From Ectopseudomonas oleovorans (lineage in GTDB: Bacteria; Pseudomonadota; Gammaproteobacteria; Pseudomonadales; Pseudomonadaceae), in contig NZ_QASO01000032.1 of NCBI RefSeq assembly GCF_003052605.1, positions 1 through 64,000 on the forward strand: a DNA stretch of 64,000 bases, written 5' to 3'. The notes beneath the pieces are model-generated. The model was given only the letters and a program-made list of their open reading frames with translations, was not told the DNA's origin and searched no databases. Of this stretch, positions 1 through 9,102 are shown piece after piece. The position numbers were made by a program, and so were the translations under genes. How positions within the stretch are numbered: the first letter of the stretch is position 1; every line of letters begins with the position of its first letter.

Positions 1-486
1 GTGGCTGGGTCGTGGAAATGCGACTACCTGGGGTATGGGATGAGTTGGCACTCGCAGCCTAGACTGCGAGTGGCAACCATGAGCCTGCGCCGTGTGCGCG
101 ACCGTCTCAGGGAACTGCTGCGAGGGGTGCGGGGCCACAAGATGGCGAATGTCATCGAGCGGGTAAACCCGGTGCTGCGAGGCTGGGCAGGCTACTTCAA
201 GCTCAGCCAGAGCAAGCGTCCACTGGAAGAGCTGGATGGCTGGGTCAGGCACAAACTTCGCTGTGTCATCTGGCGGCAATGGAAGCAGCCCTCTACGAGG
301 GCGCGCAACCTGATGCGCCTGGGATTGAGCGAGGAGCGTGCCTGCAAGTCGGCCTTCAATGGCCGAGGCCCGTGGTGGAACTCAGGAGCGCCGCATATGA
401 ATCAGGCGCTGCCGAAGAAGCTATGGGACAGACTTGGACTGGTCTCGATACTGGATACGATCAATCGGCTTAACCGCATGGCCTGA
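1..486 (+). CDS. ltrA: Group II intron reverse transcriptase/maturase, C-terminal part
   Basis: This is the C-terminal part (about 160 residues) of a group II intron-encoded protein, which splices its intron RNA and mobilises it by target-primed reverse transcription. The visible part is the maturase (X) domain and the short C-terminal tail, with the familiar NPVLRGWAGYFKLSQS and GRGPWWNSGAPHMNQ blocks. The reverse transcriptase palm is cut off by the window edge, so the apparent GTG at position 1 is not the true start. The stop falls just before domain V, the usual layout for bacterial introns whose frame lies in domain IV. Nothing in the visible part is broken. Confidence 0.9.
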   Translation: MAGSWKCDYLGYGMSWHSQPRLRVATMSLRRVRDRLRELLRGVRGHKMANVIERVNPVLRGWAGYFKLSQSKRPLEELDGWVRHKLRCVIWRQWKQPSTRARNLMRLGLSEERACKSAFNGRGPWWNSGAPHMNQALPKKLWDRLGLVSILDTINRLNRMA

Positions 487-557
487 ACCGCCGTGTACGG
501 AACCGTACGCACGGTGGTGTGGGAGGACGGCGGCCGTGAGGCCGCCTCCTACCCGAT
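1..557 (+). mobile_element. Group II intron, 3' portion (left end outside window)
   Basis: The stretch after the maturase stop (about 484-557) folds like group II intron domains V and VI. A domain V hairpin with a GUGUACGG/CCGUACGC stem is followed by a GC-rich domain VI stem (about 526-550), and the intron ends with the typical CCCGAT at 552-557. The 3' exon starts near 558. The ribozyme 5' domains and most of the maturase lie before the window. The intron sits between the gene to the left (lpxC in related genomes) and dciA, so it does not break a reading frame seen here. Confidence 0.85.
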
Positions 558-657
558 GTCGGTCGCTCAGTGGATTGGGATTTGGGGTGAGCGTCTCTGG
601 CGCCATTTGCCTGGCACCTGCGTCGAAACGAGTTTTACCGACGAGCGGAGCGGGGGC

Positions 658-1113
658 TTATTGGTCTTTCTGCGTATGACTGGCCAGGCGCTCGAGTGCC
701 GCGCGTAGCTTGGGGTCGCTGATGCCTTCGGCCGTTGCCTGAATGCTTTGTGCGGCGCTATTGGACAAGTGCAAGGTGCGACCGGTTCCACGATTCTGGC
801 CGCCTTGAGGTTGCACCTTGAACATGATTTTCGTTAAGGTCGCGAATTCTTCGAGTGCCTGTAGTTGTCGTTGCAGTCTTCTTTGCTGATAACGCAGGCG
901 TGTTGCCCAGTGGCCATCGGTCACGATCAATAGCAAACAGCCGTCGCGCCAGGACGCTACATGACAGTGTTCCCGGGCAGCAGGCTGTAGCTGGCTATCG
1001 ACAAGACGCTGCAGGTGGGTAAGGCGTTGCGCCTGACCGAACAGCGCTTTCAGGGGCTTGGCTTCGCGTAACAGCTTAGCGGGTGCCTGGGCCGGCAAGG
1101 GACGAAACGTCAT
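658..1113 (-). CDS. dciA: DciA-like (DUF721) replicative helicase operator
   Basis: A protein of 151 residues of the DUF721 family. DciA proteins load or regulate the replicative helicase DnaB in bacteria lacking DnaC/DnaI loaders, which includes pseudomonads. The N-terminal half carries the conserved region with LLREAKPLKALFGQAQRL and SWRDGCLLLIVTDGHWATRLR. The C-terminal half is basic and low in complexity. It is divergent from the M23 peptidase gene, the arrangement upstream of secA in other Pseudomonas. The group II intron lies just past its 3' end. Family and position agree well; the helicase role is known for the family and not visible in the sequence. Confidence 0.85.
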   Translation of the reverse strand: MTFRPLPAQAPAKLLREAKPLKALFGQAQRLTHLQRLVDSQLQPAAREHCHVASWRDGCLLLIVTDGHWATRLRYQQRRLQRQLQALEEFATLTKIMFKVQPQGGQNRGTGRTLHLSNSAAQSIQATAEGISDPKLRAALERLASHTQKDQ

Positions 1114-1191
1114 GGCAGGAAGCCTTAAATTGCAGAGCCGTCATGGTAGCAGAGCGTGCTGCCGGCCTGTGTTCTGCGAAAAGGGGAAGCC

Positions 1192-2112
1192 ATGCATATC
1201 ATCTTGCTCAACAGCCGTCACGGTTCGGCGCGAACGATCAATCTGGACCTGCGCTGGTTGCTGCTGTCGGCTGTCCTGCTGCTGGTCCTGAGCCTTGCTG
1301 CCGGTGCTGCGATGGGCGCCAAGTGGTTGACCGCCGAACCTGTGGTCGACACCTCGCTGGTCGAAGCGCTCGACCAGCAGCGCGAACAGGTCGGCGCCGT
1401 GCGCCAGGACGCGCAACGTCAGCTCGACGCATTTGCCGTACACGTGGCGGATTTGCAGGCGCGCCTCACCCGTCTCGATGCCCTGGGTGAGCGCCTCACC
1501 GAACTGGCGGAACTGGACGCCGGTGAGTTCGACTTCTCCCTCAGTGTCGGTCAGGGCGGAGCGGAAGATCCGCTGGGGGCTTCGGCCTATGCGCCGCCGC
1601 CTTTCATGAACGCCCTGGATGAGCTGGCACTGCGCGTGGAGAGTCGCGAGCAGCAGTTGGAAGTGCTGGAGCAACTGCTTGGCGAGCGACGCCTGAGTGA
1701 AGCGGAAACACTGTCCGGTCGCCCGGTCTTGCAAGGTTATGTGTCGTCACCTTTCGGCCGTCGTGTACACCCGCTGACCGGCCGCGCCAGTGTCCACAAG
1801 GGCATCGATTTCGCGGCCAAGCCTGGCAGTGACGTGGTTTCGGTGGCCGCTGGTGTGGTGACCTTTTCCGGCAGGAAGAATGGTTACGGCAATACCGTGG
1901 AAATCAGTCACACGGATGGCTACGTCACGCTCTATGCGCACAACCAGAGCAATACCGTGCAGATCGGTGATCTGGTGCAGCGTGGTCAGACCATTGCAAA
2001 GGTCGGTCGCAGTGGGCGCTCCACCGGTTATCACGTGCATTTCGAGGTCAGCAAGGATGGCCGGCAGGTCAACCCGTCGCTGTATATCGCACGTGCCAGT
2101 GGCGTCGAGTGA
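1192..2112 (+). CDS. M23 family metallopeptidase, membrane-anchored
   Basis: A protein of 306 residues with a single N-terminal membrane segment (about 20-42), a periplasmic coiled-coil-like stretch rich in E, Q and R (about 55-170), and a C-terminal LytM/M23 peptidase domain (about 190-300). Zinc ligands are visible as HKGIDF (His about 202, Asp about 206) and HVH (about 281-283). Family members cut peptide cross-links in peptidoglycan or activate amidases. The ATG at 1192 is chosen because AAGGGGAAG precedes it and the hydrophobic segment follows correctly. It lies directly upstream of secA, as in other pseudomonads. The catalytic set looks complete, so this is probably an active hydrolase rather than an EnvC-type activator. 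Confidence 0.9.
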   Translation: MHIILLNSRHGSARTINLDLRWLLLSAVLLLVLSLAAGAAMGAKWLTAEPVVDTSLVEALDQQREQVGAVRQDAQRQLDAFAVHVADLQARLTRLDALGERLTELAELDAGEFDFSLSVGQGGAEDPLGASAYAPPPFMNALDELALRVESREQQLEVLEQLLGERRLSEAETLSGRPVLQGYVSSPFGRRVHPLTGRASVHKGIDFAAKPGSDVVSVAAGVVTFSGRKNGYGNTVEISHTDGYVTLYAHNQSNTVQIGDLVQRGQTIAKVGRSGRSTGYHVHFEVSKDGRQVNPSLYIARASGVE

Positions 2113-2130
2113 GCGGTTTTCGCGCCGCCC

Positions 2131-2160
2131 TTGAATTGCCAGTATTGAGCCTCATATAAA
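2131..2160 (+). promoter_or_regulatory. Putative sigma-70 promoter upstream of secA
   Basis: TTGAAT (2131-2136) and TATAAA (2155-2160) are separated by 18 bp in an AT-rich patch of an otherwise GC-rich gap (2113-2348). It is about 190 bp ahead of the secA start, leaving a long leader that could hold secretion-responsive control. No SecM-like arrest peptide could be recognised. Inferred from motif match only. Confidence 0.45.
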
Positions 2161-2348
2161 ATATTACGCCGTGTCCCTGGTTCTCCGGGGATACCCGGTT
2201 TGCGCCATCACACGGCAGCAATGGGCTGACAACGTCACTTTCCTCCCCGGCTTTTCCGGGTAGAATGCCCCCTTCGCCCGCAGCCATGCCGGCTGCCAGG
2301 TCGCGATTTGCGCCGACCTCCATCCATTCGCCGGAAGACCCTGTCGAT

Positions 2349-5084
2349 ATGTTTGCGCCTCTGTTGAAAAAACTTTTCGGAAGCAAGAATGAGCGTGAAG
2401 TAAAGCGTATGCTCAAGACGGTGCAGGCCGTCAACGCCCTCGAAGAGCAGATGATCGCCCTCTCGGACGAGCAACTGCGTGGCAAGACCGAAGAGTTCAA
2501 GGGGCGTCTGGCTCAGGGCGAAACCCTCGACAATCTGCTTCCCGAAGCCTTCGCTGTGGCCCGTGAGGCCGGTAAGCGAGTGATGGGCATGCGCCACTTC
2601 GATGTGCAGTTGATCGGCGGCATGACCCTGCATGAAGGCAAGATCGCCGAGATGCGTACCGGTGAGGGCAAGACGCTGGTGGGGACCCTGGCGGTCTACC
2701 TCAACGCGCTGTCCGGCAAGGGCGTGCATGTGGTCACGGTCAACGAATACCTGGCCCGCCGCGACGCCAACTGGATGCGTCCGCTGTATGAGTTCCTCGG
2801 CCTGACCGTGGGTATTGTCACCCCCTTCCAGCCGCCGGAAGAGAAACGCGCCGCTTACGCCGCCGACATCACCTACGGCACCAACAACGAATTCGGTTTC
2901 GACTACCTGCGCGACAACATGGCCTTCAGCCTGGAAGACAAGTTCCAGCGTGAGCTGAATTTCGCCGTGATCGACGAAGTCGACTCCATTCTGATCGACG
3001 AAGCCCGTACCCCGTTGATCATCTCCGGTCAGGCCGAAGACAGCTCCAAGCTGTACATCGAGATCAACAAGCTGATCCCGCGCCTCAAGCAGCACATCGA
3101 GGAAGAGGAAGGCGTGGTGACTCAGGAAGGTCACTACAAGGTCGACGAGAAATCGCGCCAGGTCGAACTCAACGAGGCCGGCCACCAGTACGTCGAGGAA
3201 ATGCTCACCGCTGCCGGTTTGTTGGCTGAAGGCGAGAGCCTCTATTCGGCGCACAACCTCGGTCTGCTGACCCATGTGTATGCCGGCCTGCGTGCGCACA
3301 AGCTGTTCAATCGCAATGTCGAGTACATCGTGCAGAACGGCCAGGTGATACTGATCGATGAGCACACCGGCCGTACCATGCCGGGCCGCCGTCTCTCCGA
3401 GGGCCTGCATCAGGCCATCGAAGCGAAGGAAGGGGTGAACATCCAGGCCGAGAGCCAGACCCTGGCTTCGACCACCTTCCAGAACTACTTCCGCCTTTAC
3501 AACAAGCTGTCCGGCATGACCGGTACCGCCGATACCGAGGCTTTCGAGTTCCGCCAGATCTATGGTCTGGACGTGATGGTGATCCCGACCAACAAGCCGG
3601 TTGCGCGCAAGGACTTCAACGATCTGGTCTATCTGACCCAGGAAGAGAAGTACCAGGCGATCATCGCCGACATCAAGGAGTGCCAGGCTCAGGGCCGTCC
3701 GGTGCTGGTGGGTACCGCAACCATCGAAACCTCCGAATACGTCAGCCAGCTGCTGAATAAGGAAGGCATCGAGCACAAGGTGCTCAACGCCAAGTTCCAT
3801 GACAAGGAAGCCGAGATCATCGCCCAGGCTGGTCGTCCGGGTGCGCTGACCATCGCTACCAACATGGCCGGTCGTGGTACCGACATCCTTCTTGGCGGCA
3901 ACTGGGAAGTGGAAGTTGCGGCACTGGAGAACCCGACCGACGAGCAAATCGCGCAGATCAAGAGCGAGTGGCAGAAGCGTCACCAGCAAGTGATCGAAGC
4001 CGGCGGCCTGCATGTGATCGCCTCCGAGCGCCACGAATCGCGTCGTATCGACAACCAGTTGCGTGGTCGTGCCGGTCGTCAGGGTGACCCGGGCTCCAGC
4101 CGCTTCTACCTGTCGCTGGAAGACAACCTGATGCGTATCTTCGCCTCGGATCGGGTGAAGAATTTCATGAAGGCCCTCGGCATGCAGTCCGGCGAGGCCA
4201 TCGAGCACCGCATGGTCACCAACGCCATCGAGAAGGCCCAGCGCAAGGTCGAGGGCCGCAACTTCGACATGCGCAAGCAACTGCTCGAATTCGACGACGT
4301 GGCCAACGAGCAGCGCAAGGTGATCTACCACATGCGCAACAGCCTGCTGGCTGCCGAGAGCGTTGGCGACACCATCGCCGAGTTCCGCGAGGAAGTGCTG
4401 ACCGCAGCGATCAACAGCCATATCCCGCCGCAGTCGATGCCGGAGCAGTGGGACGTGGCTGGCCTGGAAGCCACCCTGCAGAGCGACTTCGGCATCAAGC
4501 TGCCGATCCAGCAGTGGCTGGGCGAAGATGACAAGCTGTACGAAGAAACCCTGCGTGAGCGCATCCTTGTCGAGCTGCTGGCTGCGTACAACGAGAAGGA
4601 GACCCAGGCCAGCGCCGAAGCCCTGCGTACCTTCGAGAAGCAGATTCTGCTGCGCGTGCTGGATGACCTGTGGAAAGATCACTTGTCGACCATGGACCAC
4701 CTGCGCCACGGCATCCACCTGCGCGGATACGCGCAGAAGAACCCGAAACAGGAATACAAGCGCGAGTCCTTCGCCCTGTTCCAGGAGCTGCTGGAGTCGA
4801 TCAAGCGCGACACCATCCGCGTGCTCAGTCATGTTCAGGTCCGTCGCGAAGATCCGGCCGAAGAAGAAGCCCGACTGCGTCGCGAGGCTGAAGCGATGGC
4901 CGAGCGCATGCAGTTCCAGCACGCTGACGCTTCGGCCCTGGCGGCTGAAGAGAGCAATGGCGAAGAGGGCGACGTCGCTGTGGCTGCAGCGCCAGTACGC
5001 GCCGAGCCGAAGGTCGGTCGCAACGAACCGTGCCCCTGCGGCTCGGGCAAGAAGTACAAGCACTGCCACGGTCAGATCGGCTGA
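2349..5084 (+). CDS. secA: Preprotein translocase ATPase SecA
   Basis: SecA, 911 residues, is the ATPase motor that pushes unfolded preproteins through SecYEG. The N-terminus [16 protein letters not shown] is the normal one. Walker A is in MRTGEGKTL (about 100-108), the DEAD-like box is [14 protein letters not shown], and the second helicase domain carries [10 protein letters not shown] and [12 protein letters not shown]. The C-terminal zinc motif [12 protein letters not shown], which binds SecB and phospholipids, is intact. The ATG at 2349 is chosen over a longer in-frame extension because family members start there. It is flanked by the M23 peptidase gene and argJ as in relatives, and ends before a hairpin terminator at 5158. 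Confidence 0.98.
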   Translation: MFAPLLKKLFGSKNEREVKRMLKTVQAVNALEEQMIALSDEQLRGKTEEFKGRLAQGETLDNLLPEAFAVAREAGKRVMGMRHFDVQLIGGMTLHEGKIAEMRTGEGKTLVGTLAVYLNALSGKGVHVVTVNEYLARRDANWMRPLYEFLGLTVGIVTPFQPPEEKRAAYAADITYGTNNEFGFDYLRDNMAFSLEDKFQRELNFAVIDEVDSILIDEARTPLIISGQAEDSSKLYIEINKLIPRLKQHIEEEEGVVTQEGHYKVDEKSRQVELNEAGHQYVEEMLTAAGLLAEGESLYSAHNLGLLTHVYAGLRAHKLFNRNVEYIVQNGQVILIDEHTGRTMPGRRLSEGLHQAIEAKEGVNIQAESQTLASTTFQNYFRLYNKLSGMTGTADTEAFEFRQIYGLDVMVIPTNKPVARKDFNDLVYLTQEEKYQAIIADIKECQAQGRPVLVGTATIETSEYVSQLLNKEGIEHKVLNAKFHDKEAEIIAQAGRPGALTIATNMAGRGTDILLGGNWEVEVAALENPTDEQIAQIKSEWQKRHQQVIEAGGLHVIASERHESRRIDNQLRGRAGRQGDPGSSRFYLSLEDNLMRIFASDRVKNFMKALGMQSGEAIEHRMVTNAIEKAQRKVEGRNFDMRKQLLEFDDVANEQRKVIYHMRNSLLAAESVGDTIAEFREEVLTAAINSHIPPQSMPEQWDVAGLEATLQSDFGIKLPIQQWLGEDDKLYEETLRERILVELLAAYNEKETQASAEALRTFEKQILLRVLDDLWKDHLSTMDHLRHGIHLRGYAQKNPKQEYKRESFALFQELLESIKRDTIRVLSHVQVRREDPAEEEARLRREAEAMAERMQFQHADASALAAEESNGEEGDVAVAAAPVRAEPKVGRNEPCPCGSGKKYKHCHGQIG

Positions 5085-5157
5085 TCATGGCAGGTGCGCG
5101 CCGCTGAAGGCGCTTGCAGTAGAGAGGGCTTCGGCTATGCTGTCGCCGCCCTCGATG

Positions 5158-5190
5158 ACGCCGCGACGGCCCTGCCGTTCGCGGCGTTTT
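5158..5190 (+). terminator. Rho-independent terminator after secA
   Basis: A 9-bp stem, 5158-5166 against 5179-5187 (ACGCCGCGA/TCGCGGCGT), with a GC-rich loop, runs into TTTT at 5187-5190. It lies 74 bp after the secA stop and before the argJ ribosome binding site. Confidence 0.7.
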
Positions 5191-5243
5191 ACTATCTTTC
5201 AGACCGCTTGGCGGTCGGCAACGTCTCACAAGGAGCTCACCTT

Positions 5244-6461
5244 ATGGCTGTTGGTCTTGGCCCGCTGTCTACCCTGCACCCGGTTCCCGGTTTCGAGCTG
5301 GGCATCGCCTCGGCCGGCATCAAGCGTCCCGGGCGCAAGGATGTGGTGGTGATGCGCTGCGCCGAAGGTTCGCGGATCGCCGGGGTGACCACCACCAACG
5401 CCTTCTGCGCGGCGCCGGTACTGATTACCCGCGAGCGCCTGGGTGGTGAAGTGCGTTATCTGCTGACCAATACCGGCAATGCCAACGCCGGTACCGGCGC
5501 CGATGGTCTGGCCCGTGCGCGCCGTGCCTGTGCGCGTCTGGCCGAGCTGACCGGTGTAACTGAAAGCGCCGTGCTGCCGTTCTCCACCGGTGTGATCGGC
5601 GAGCCGCTGCCGGTGGAGAAAATCGAATCCGCGCTGCAGGCCGCGCTGGATGATCTCAAGGCCGACAACTGGGAAGCGGCCGCCACCGGCATCATGACCA
5701 CCGACACCCTGCCCAAGGGCGCCAGCCGGCAGTTCCAGCACGATGGCGTCACCGTCACCGTGACCGGCATTTCCAAGGGCGCCGGCATGATCCGGCCGAA
5801 CATGGCCACCATGCTCGGCTACATCGCCACCGACGCCAAGGTCGCGCAGGGCGTGCTGCAGGATCTGGTGCGTGACGCGGCGAACAAGTCGTTCAACCGC
5901 ATTACCATCGACGGCGATACTTCTACCAACGACTGCTGCATGCTGATCGCTACCGGGCAGGCGGCCCTGGCGGAAATCACCGAGGCCTCCGGCGAGTTGT
6001 TCGCCAAGCTCAAGCAGGCCGTGTTCGAGGTATTCATGGAGGTGGCGCAGGCCATTGTCCGTGACGGTGAGGGCGCGACCAAGTTCGTCACCGTGCAGGT
6101 CAACGGTGGCGGCACGCATCAGGAATGTCTGGACGTGGCTTACGCGGTGGCCCATTCGCCGCTGATCAAGACCGCGCTGTTCGCCTCCGACCCCAACTGG
6201 GGGCGTATCCTCGCGGCTGTCGGCTATGCTGGCGTGCCACAGCTGGACGTGAGCAAGATCGATGTGTTCCTCGGCGAAGTCTGCATCGCCAGCAAGGGTT
6301 GCCGTGCGACCACCTACACCGAAGAGCAGGGTGCGGCGGTGATGGCTCGTGAGGAAATCACCATCCGTATCGAGCTGGGCCGCGGCACCTGCAGCGAGAC
6401 CATCTGGACCACCGACCTGTCCCACGAGTACGTCAAGATCAACGCCGAATACCGCACCTGA
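5244..6461 (+). CDS. argJ: Bifunctional ornithine acetyltransferase / N-acetylglutamate synthase ArgJ
   Basis: ArgJ, 405 residues, moves acetyl groups from N-acetylornithine to glutamate in the cyclic arginine pathway; many members also make N-acetylglutamate from acetyl-CoA. The precursor cleaves itself before a conserved threonine, seen here as Thr189 in PNMATMLGY, which becomes the nucleophile of the beta subunit. Other family blocks are [19 protein letters not shown] and [11 protein letters not shown]. The ATG at 5244 has AAGGAG 8-13 bases ahead. A short hairpin in the leader (5202-5216) could act in control, but no ARG box was identified. Confidence 0.97.
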   Translation: MAVGLGPLSTLHPVPGFELGIASAGIKRPGRKDVVVMRCAEGSRIAGVTTTNAFCAAPVLITRERLGGEVRYLLTNTGNANAGTGADGLARARRACARLAELTGVTESAVLPFSTGVIGEPLPVEKIESALQAALDDLKADNWEAAATGIMTTDTLPKGASRQFQHDGVTVTVTGISKGAGMIRPNMATMLGYIATDAKVAQGVLQDLVRDAANKSFNRITIDGDTSTNDCCMLIATGQAALAEITEASGELFAKLKQAVFEVFMEVAQAIVRDGEGATKFVTVQVNGGGTHQECLDVAYAVAHSPLIKTALFASDPNWGRILAAVGYAGVPQLDVSKIDVFLGEVCIASKGCRATTYTEEQGAAVMAREEITIRIELGRGTCSETIWTTDLSHEYVKINAEYRT

Positions 6462-6463
6462 TT

Positions 6464-6730
6464 AGGGTCTGTTGCCGTTTCGCGCACGGCCGCGACGGAG
6501 CCAGTTTTTGCGTGGGGCTAGGCGCGAGACGCGAAGTTTGGTCGCCCAAATGAGCCGTCGAGTAACGACGTACCACGCAAAAACTGGCCCGTCCCTTCGG
6601 GTTGCGCGGCAAATTGCGCCATGCGTCGTTGCGGGATTTGGCAAGGGAACGACCATTACCTGCACCCCGCGCCTCGCGTGGCGCAATTTGGCGCAGCAAC
6701 GCGGCTCGCGTCGAAACGGCAACAGACCCT
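6464..6730. mobile_element. MITE-like element, 267 bp, with 19-bp terminal inverted repeats and TA flanks
   Basis: The ends at 6464-6482 and 6712-6730 are perfect inverted repeats (AGGGTCTGTTGCCG and on), with TA at both outer edges (6463-6464 and 6730-6731). This looks like a TA target-site duplication of the IS630/Tc1 kind. Inside are two more nested inverted repeats: 6501-6515 with 6573-6587 (15 bp perfect), and a pair around GCAAATTGCGCCA. No transposase is encoded and short frames across it are shadows. It fills most of the argJ to GST gap (6462-6859); the remaining bases show nothing else clear. Confidence 0.7.
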
Positions 6731-6859
6731 AGTCCCGGCCGTACATTATTCCCGCGCCTCATGCCCCCATGACGCGCGGGAATTTGCTATTCGGGAGGCA
6801 GGCTTTTAACGTCGAGCGACTTCGGGGTATTTCCAAGATCGTAGGCGAGGACGCGCGAG

Positions 6860-7492
6860 ATGGCACTGCAACTGGTGATTGGCGACAAGAACTATTCCTC
6901 CTGGTCGTTGCGCGCCGCTCTGGCGGTCGAGCTGGCCGGTGTGGAATGTGAGGAAGTGCTGGTGCGTCTGTATCAGCCTGACAGCCGCGCGCAACTGCTG
7001 CGTCATTCCCCCACCGGTAAGGTGCCTGTGCTGCTAACCGAACAGGGACCGGTGTGGGATTCCCTGGCGATAGCCGAATATCTGGCCGAGTGCTACCCCG
7101 AGGCGCAGCTGTGGCCGCAGGATCGCCAGGCCCGCGCCTTGGCCCGTAGTGTCTGTGCGGAGATGCACAGTGGCTTCAGCGCTCTGCGCAGCCACCTGCC
7201 GATGGATCTGGCGCGTGACAAGGCACTGACCGAGCTGCCGGACGCGGCGCAGGCGGATATCGATCGTATTTGCGCGATCTGGGCCGATTGCCGCGAGCGC
7301 TTCGCCACTTCAGGCAACTATCTGTTCGGTCAGGCCAGCATTGCCGATGCCTTCTATGCGCCGGTCGCCGCGCGTCTGCGCAGTTATCATGTGGCGCTAC
7401 CGACAACGGCAGCGGCCTATGTCGAAACCATCTACCGCTGGCCGGCGTTCCGGCGCTGGTATCAGGCAGCATTGCAGGAGGTAAAGGGGTGA
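6860..7492 (+). CDS. Glutathione S-transferase family protein
   Basis: A protein of 210 residues with an N-terminal thioredoxin-like GST domain (about 1-80) and a C-terminal helical domain (about 90-205). The start contains NYSSWSLR, where a serine is the likely glutathione-activating residue, followed by the cis-proline block GKVPVLL and the GSH-binding WDSLAI block. It is similar to the YfcF/PA4401-like branch. The substrate is unknown. It overlaps the start of the next gene by 4 bases, so the two are probably translated together. No signal peptide is present; a cytosolic protein is expected. Confidence 0.88.
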   Translation: MALQLVIGDKNYSSWSLRAALAVELAGVECEEVLVRLYQPDSRAQLLRHSPTGKVPVLLTEQGPVWDSLAIAEYLAECYPEAQLWPQDRQARALARSVCAEMHSGFSALRSHLPMDLARDKALTELPDAAQADIDRICAIWADCRERFATSGNYLFGQASIADAFYAPVAARLRSYHVALPTTAAAYVETIYRWPAFRRWYQAALQEVKG

Positions 7493-8439
7493 AGCGTGTG
7501 CATGTCGCAGCAGCGGTGATTCGGGGTGTCGATGGACGCATCCTGATCGCCAGGCGACCCGATGACAAACACCAGGGCGGTCTGTGGGAGTTTCCCGGCG
7601 GCAAGGTGGAGGACGGTGAGGCGGTGCGGGTTGCCCTCGATCGTGAGCTGCAGGAGGAACTGGGCATCCGTCCGCAGGCTGCGCGCCCGTTGATCCAGAT
7701 TCGTCATGATTACCCGGACAAGCAGGTGTTGCTGGACGTCTGGGAAGTCTCCGCCTTCAGTGGCGAGCCGCATGGTGCCGAGGGCCAGCCATTGGCCTGG
7801 GTCAGCGAACGGCAGTTGCTGGAGTACGAATTTCCCGCCGCCAACAAACCCATAGTCGCCGCCGCGCGCCTGCCCGAGCGTTACCTGATTACTCCGGACG
7901 GCCTGGAGCCGAGTGAGCTGCTTGCCGGCATCCGCAGTGCTCTGGCGCAGGGGGTAAGGCTGATTCAGCTGCGCGCGCCGAATATGTTCGACCCGCAATA
8001 CCGCGACCTGGCTGTCGACGTGCAGGGCCTGTGTGCCGGCAAGGCGCAACTGATGCTCAAGGGACCGCTGGAGTGGCTGGGCGATTTTCCCGCGGCTGGC
8101 TGGCACCTGACGGCCGAACAGCTGCGCAAGTACGCCGCTGGCGGCCGCCCGTTCCCTGACGACCGCTGGTTGGCGGCGTCTTGCCATAATGCCGATGAGC
8201 TGGCGCTGGCCGCGCAGATGGGCGTGGACTTCGTCACCCTGTCCCCTGTGCAGGCGACCGCGACTCATCCCAAGGCGCAGCCGCTGGGCTGGGACGCCGC
8301 AAGCGAGATGTTGACCCATTGCAACCTGCCGGCATATCTGCTGGGCGGCGTAGGCCCGGCCGATATCGAACGTGCCTGGCAGGTTGGCGCCCAGGGCGTG
8401 GCCGGTATTCGCGCGTTCTGGCCGGCTAGCACCCTGTAG
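7489..8439 (+). CDS. Nudix (MutT-like) hydrolase fused to thiamine-phosphate-synthase-like domain
   Basis: A protein of 316 residues with two domains. Residues 1-130 are a MutT-type Nudix hydrolase with an intact Nudix box at 38-60 (GGKVEDGE, then RELQEELGI); such enzymes remove 8-oxo-dGTP. Residues about 135-316 resemble thiamine-phosphate synthase (TIM barrel, LLGGVGPADIERAWQVGAQGVAGI), a known fusion in pseudomonads whose second function is uncertain. The start is GTG at 7489, overlapping the GST stop and preceded by GGAGG. Its TAG stop lies inside the REP element that begins at 8436. Confidence 0.9.
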   Translation: MKRVHVAAAVIRGVDGRILIARRPDDKHQGGLWEFPGGKVEDGEAVRVALDRELQEELGIRPQAARPLIQIRHDYPDKQVLLDVWEVSAFSGEPHGAEGQPLAWVSERQLLEYEFPAANKPIVAAARLPERYLITPDGLEPSELLAGIRSALAQGVRLIQLRAPNMFDPQYRDLAVDVQGLCAGKAQLMLKGPLEWLGDFPAAGWHLTAEQLRKYAAGGRPFPDDRWLAASCHNADELALAAQMGVDFVTLSPVQATATHPKAQPLGWDAASEMLTHCNLPAYLLGGVGPADIERAWQVGAQGVAGIRAFWPASTL

Positions 8440-8503
8440 GAGCGAGCTCTGCTCGCGAACATCGGCGAGTCTAAGAAGCTTCGCGAGCAGAGCTCGCTCC
8501 TAC
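8436..8503. repeat. REP/BIME inverted repeat, left copy
   Basis: A 68-bp palindrome of the GTAGGAGCGAGC...GCTCGCTCCTAC type with a short central spacer. The same unit occurs at 8995-9076 on the other side of the transposase gene, and a variant occurs at 22465-22537. Such elements are mobilised by RAYT transposases. The left arm supplies the stop codon of the Nudix fusion gene. Confidence 0.85.
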
Positions 8504-8542
8504 GGTCTATACCTGAGGTTGCATGCAGGCAGGAGGCAAGGA

Positions 8543-8998
8543 ATGCCCCATTACCATACGTCTCATCTGCGCAGCGGTCGTTTTTCTGAATCTGGCCGCA
8601 TTTATTCGATTACAGCCGTTACCCACTGTAGACAACCTTGGTTTCACGACTTTTTTGTGGGACGGCTGCTGATCGACGAATTACGTCTTGCTGAGGAGCA
8701 AGACCTCGCCACCTCGTTGTGCTGGGTTGTGATGCCGGATCACTTTCACTGGTTGCTTCAACTGGGGCAGTGCGACTTGGAGAAGCTGTTGCAGCAGGTC
8801 AAGTCGCGCAGCGCCAAGGCAATCAATCAGCGCTTGCAACGCAGCGGTAAGGTCTGGCAGTCCGGCTACCATGACCGGGCTTTACGCCGGGAGGATGATG
8901 TACGTGACATCGCTCGTTATATCATCGCCAACCCGCTGCGGAGCGGCCTGGTAACGCAACTGGCCAATTATCCCTTGTGGGACGCCGTATTTCTGTAG
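8543..8998 (+). CDS. rayT: REP-associated tyrosine transposase (RAYT)
   Basis: A protein of 151 residues of the Y1/TnpA_REP (IS200-like) transposase family, single-domain HUH nucleases that cut and join single-stranded REP palindromes. The HUH motif is seen as PDHFHWLLQL, and the candidate nucleophile is the tyrosine in SGYHDRALR. The NPLRSGLV block near the C-terminus is typical of RAYTs. The ATG at 8543 follows GGAGGCAAGGA. It is bracketed by two copies of its likely substrate (8436 and 8995). Its own TAG stop lies within the right REP. It appears intact. Confidence 0.93.
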   Translation: MPHYHTSHLRSGRFSESGRIYSITAVTHCRQPWFHDFFVGRLLIDELRLAEEQDLATSLCWVVMPDHFHWLLQLGQCDLEKLLQQVKSRSAKAINQRLQRSGKVWQSGYHDRALRREDDVRDIARYIIANPLRSGLVTQLANYPLWDAVFL

Positions 8999-9076
8999 GA
9001 GCGAGCTCTGCTCGCGAACATCGGCGAGTCTAAGAAGCTTTGCGAGCAGAGAACTAGGCGTCCCCCTCGCTCCTAC
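8995..9076. repeat. REP/BIME inverted repeat, right copy with interruption
   Basis: Nearly identical to the left copy for its first 60 bases. The right arm is interrupted by about 14 extra bases (AACTAGGCGTCCCC) between GAGCAGAG and CTCGCTCCTAC, so the palindrome is damaged at its foot. The rest of the gap to 9102 shows nothing else. Confidence 0.8.
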
Positions 9077-9102
9077 CCTCCGTCTACATGTGAGGTCGCG
9101 AG

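Noticed and set aside
2235..5069. A 944-codon open frame antisense to secA
   Set aside because: It mirrors the codon bias of secA and has no family features; secA itself is certain.
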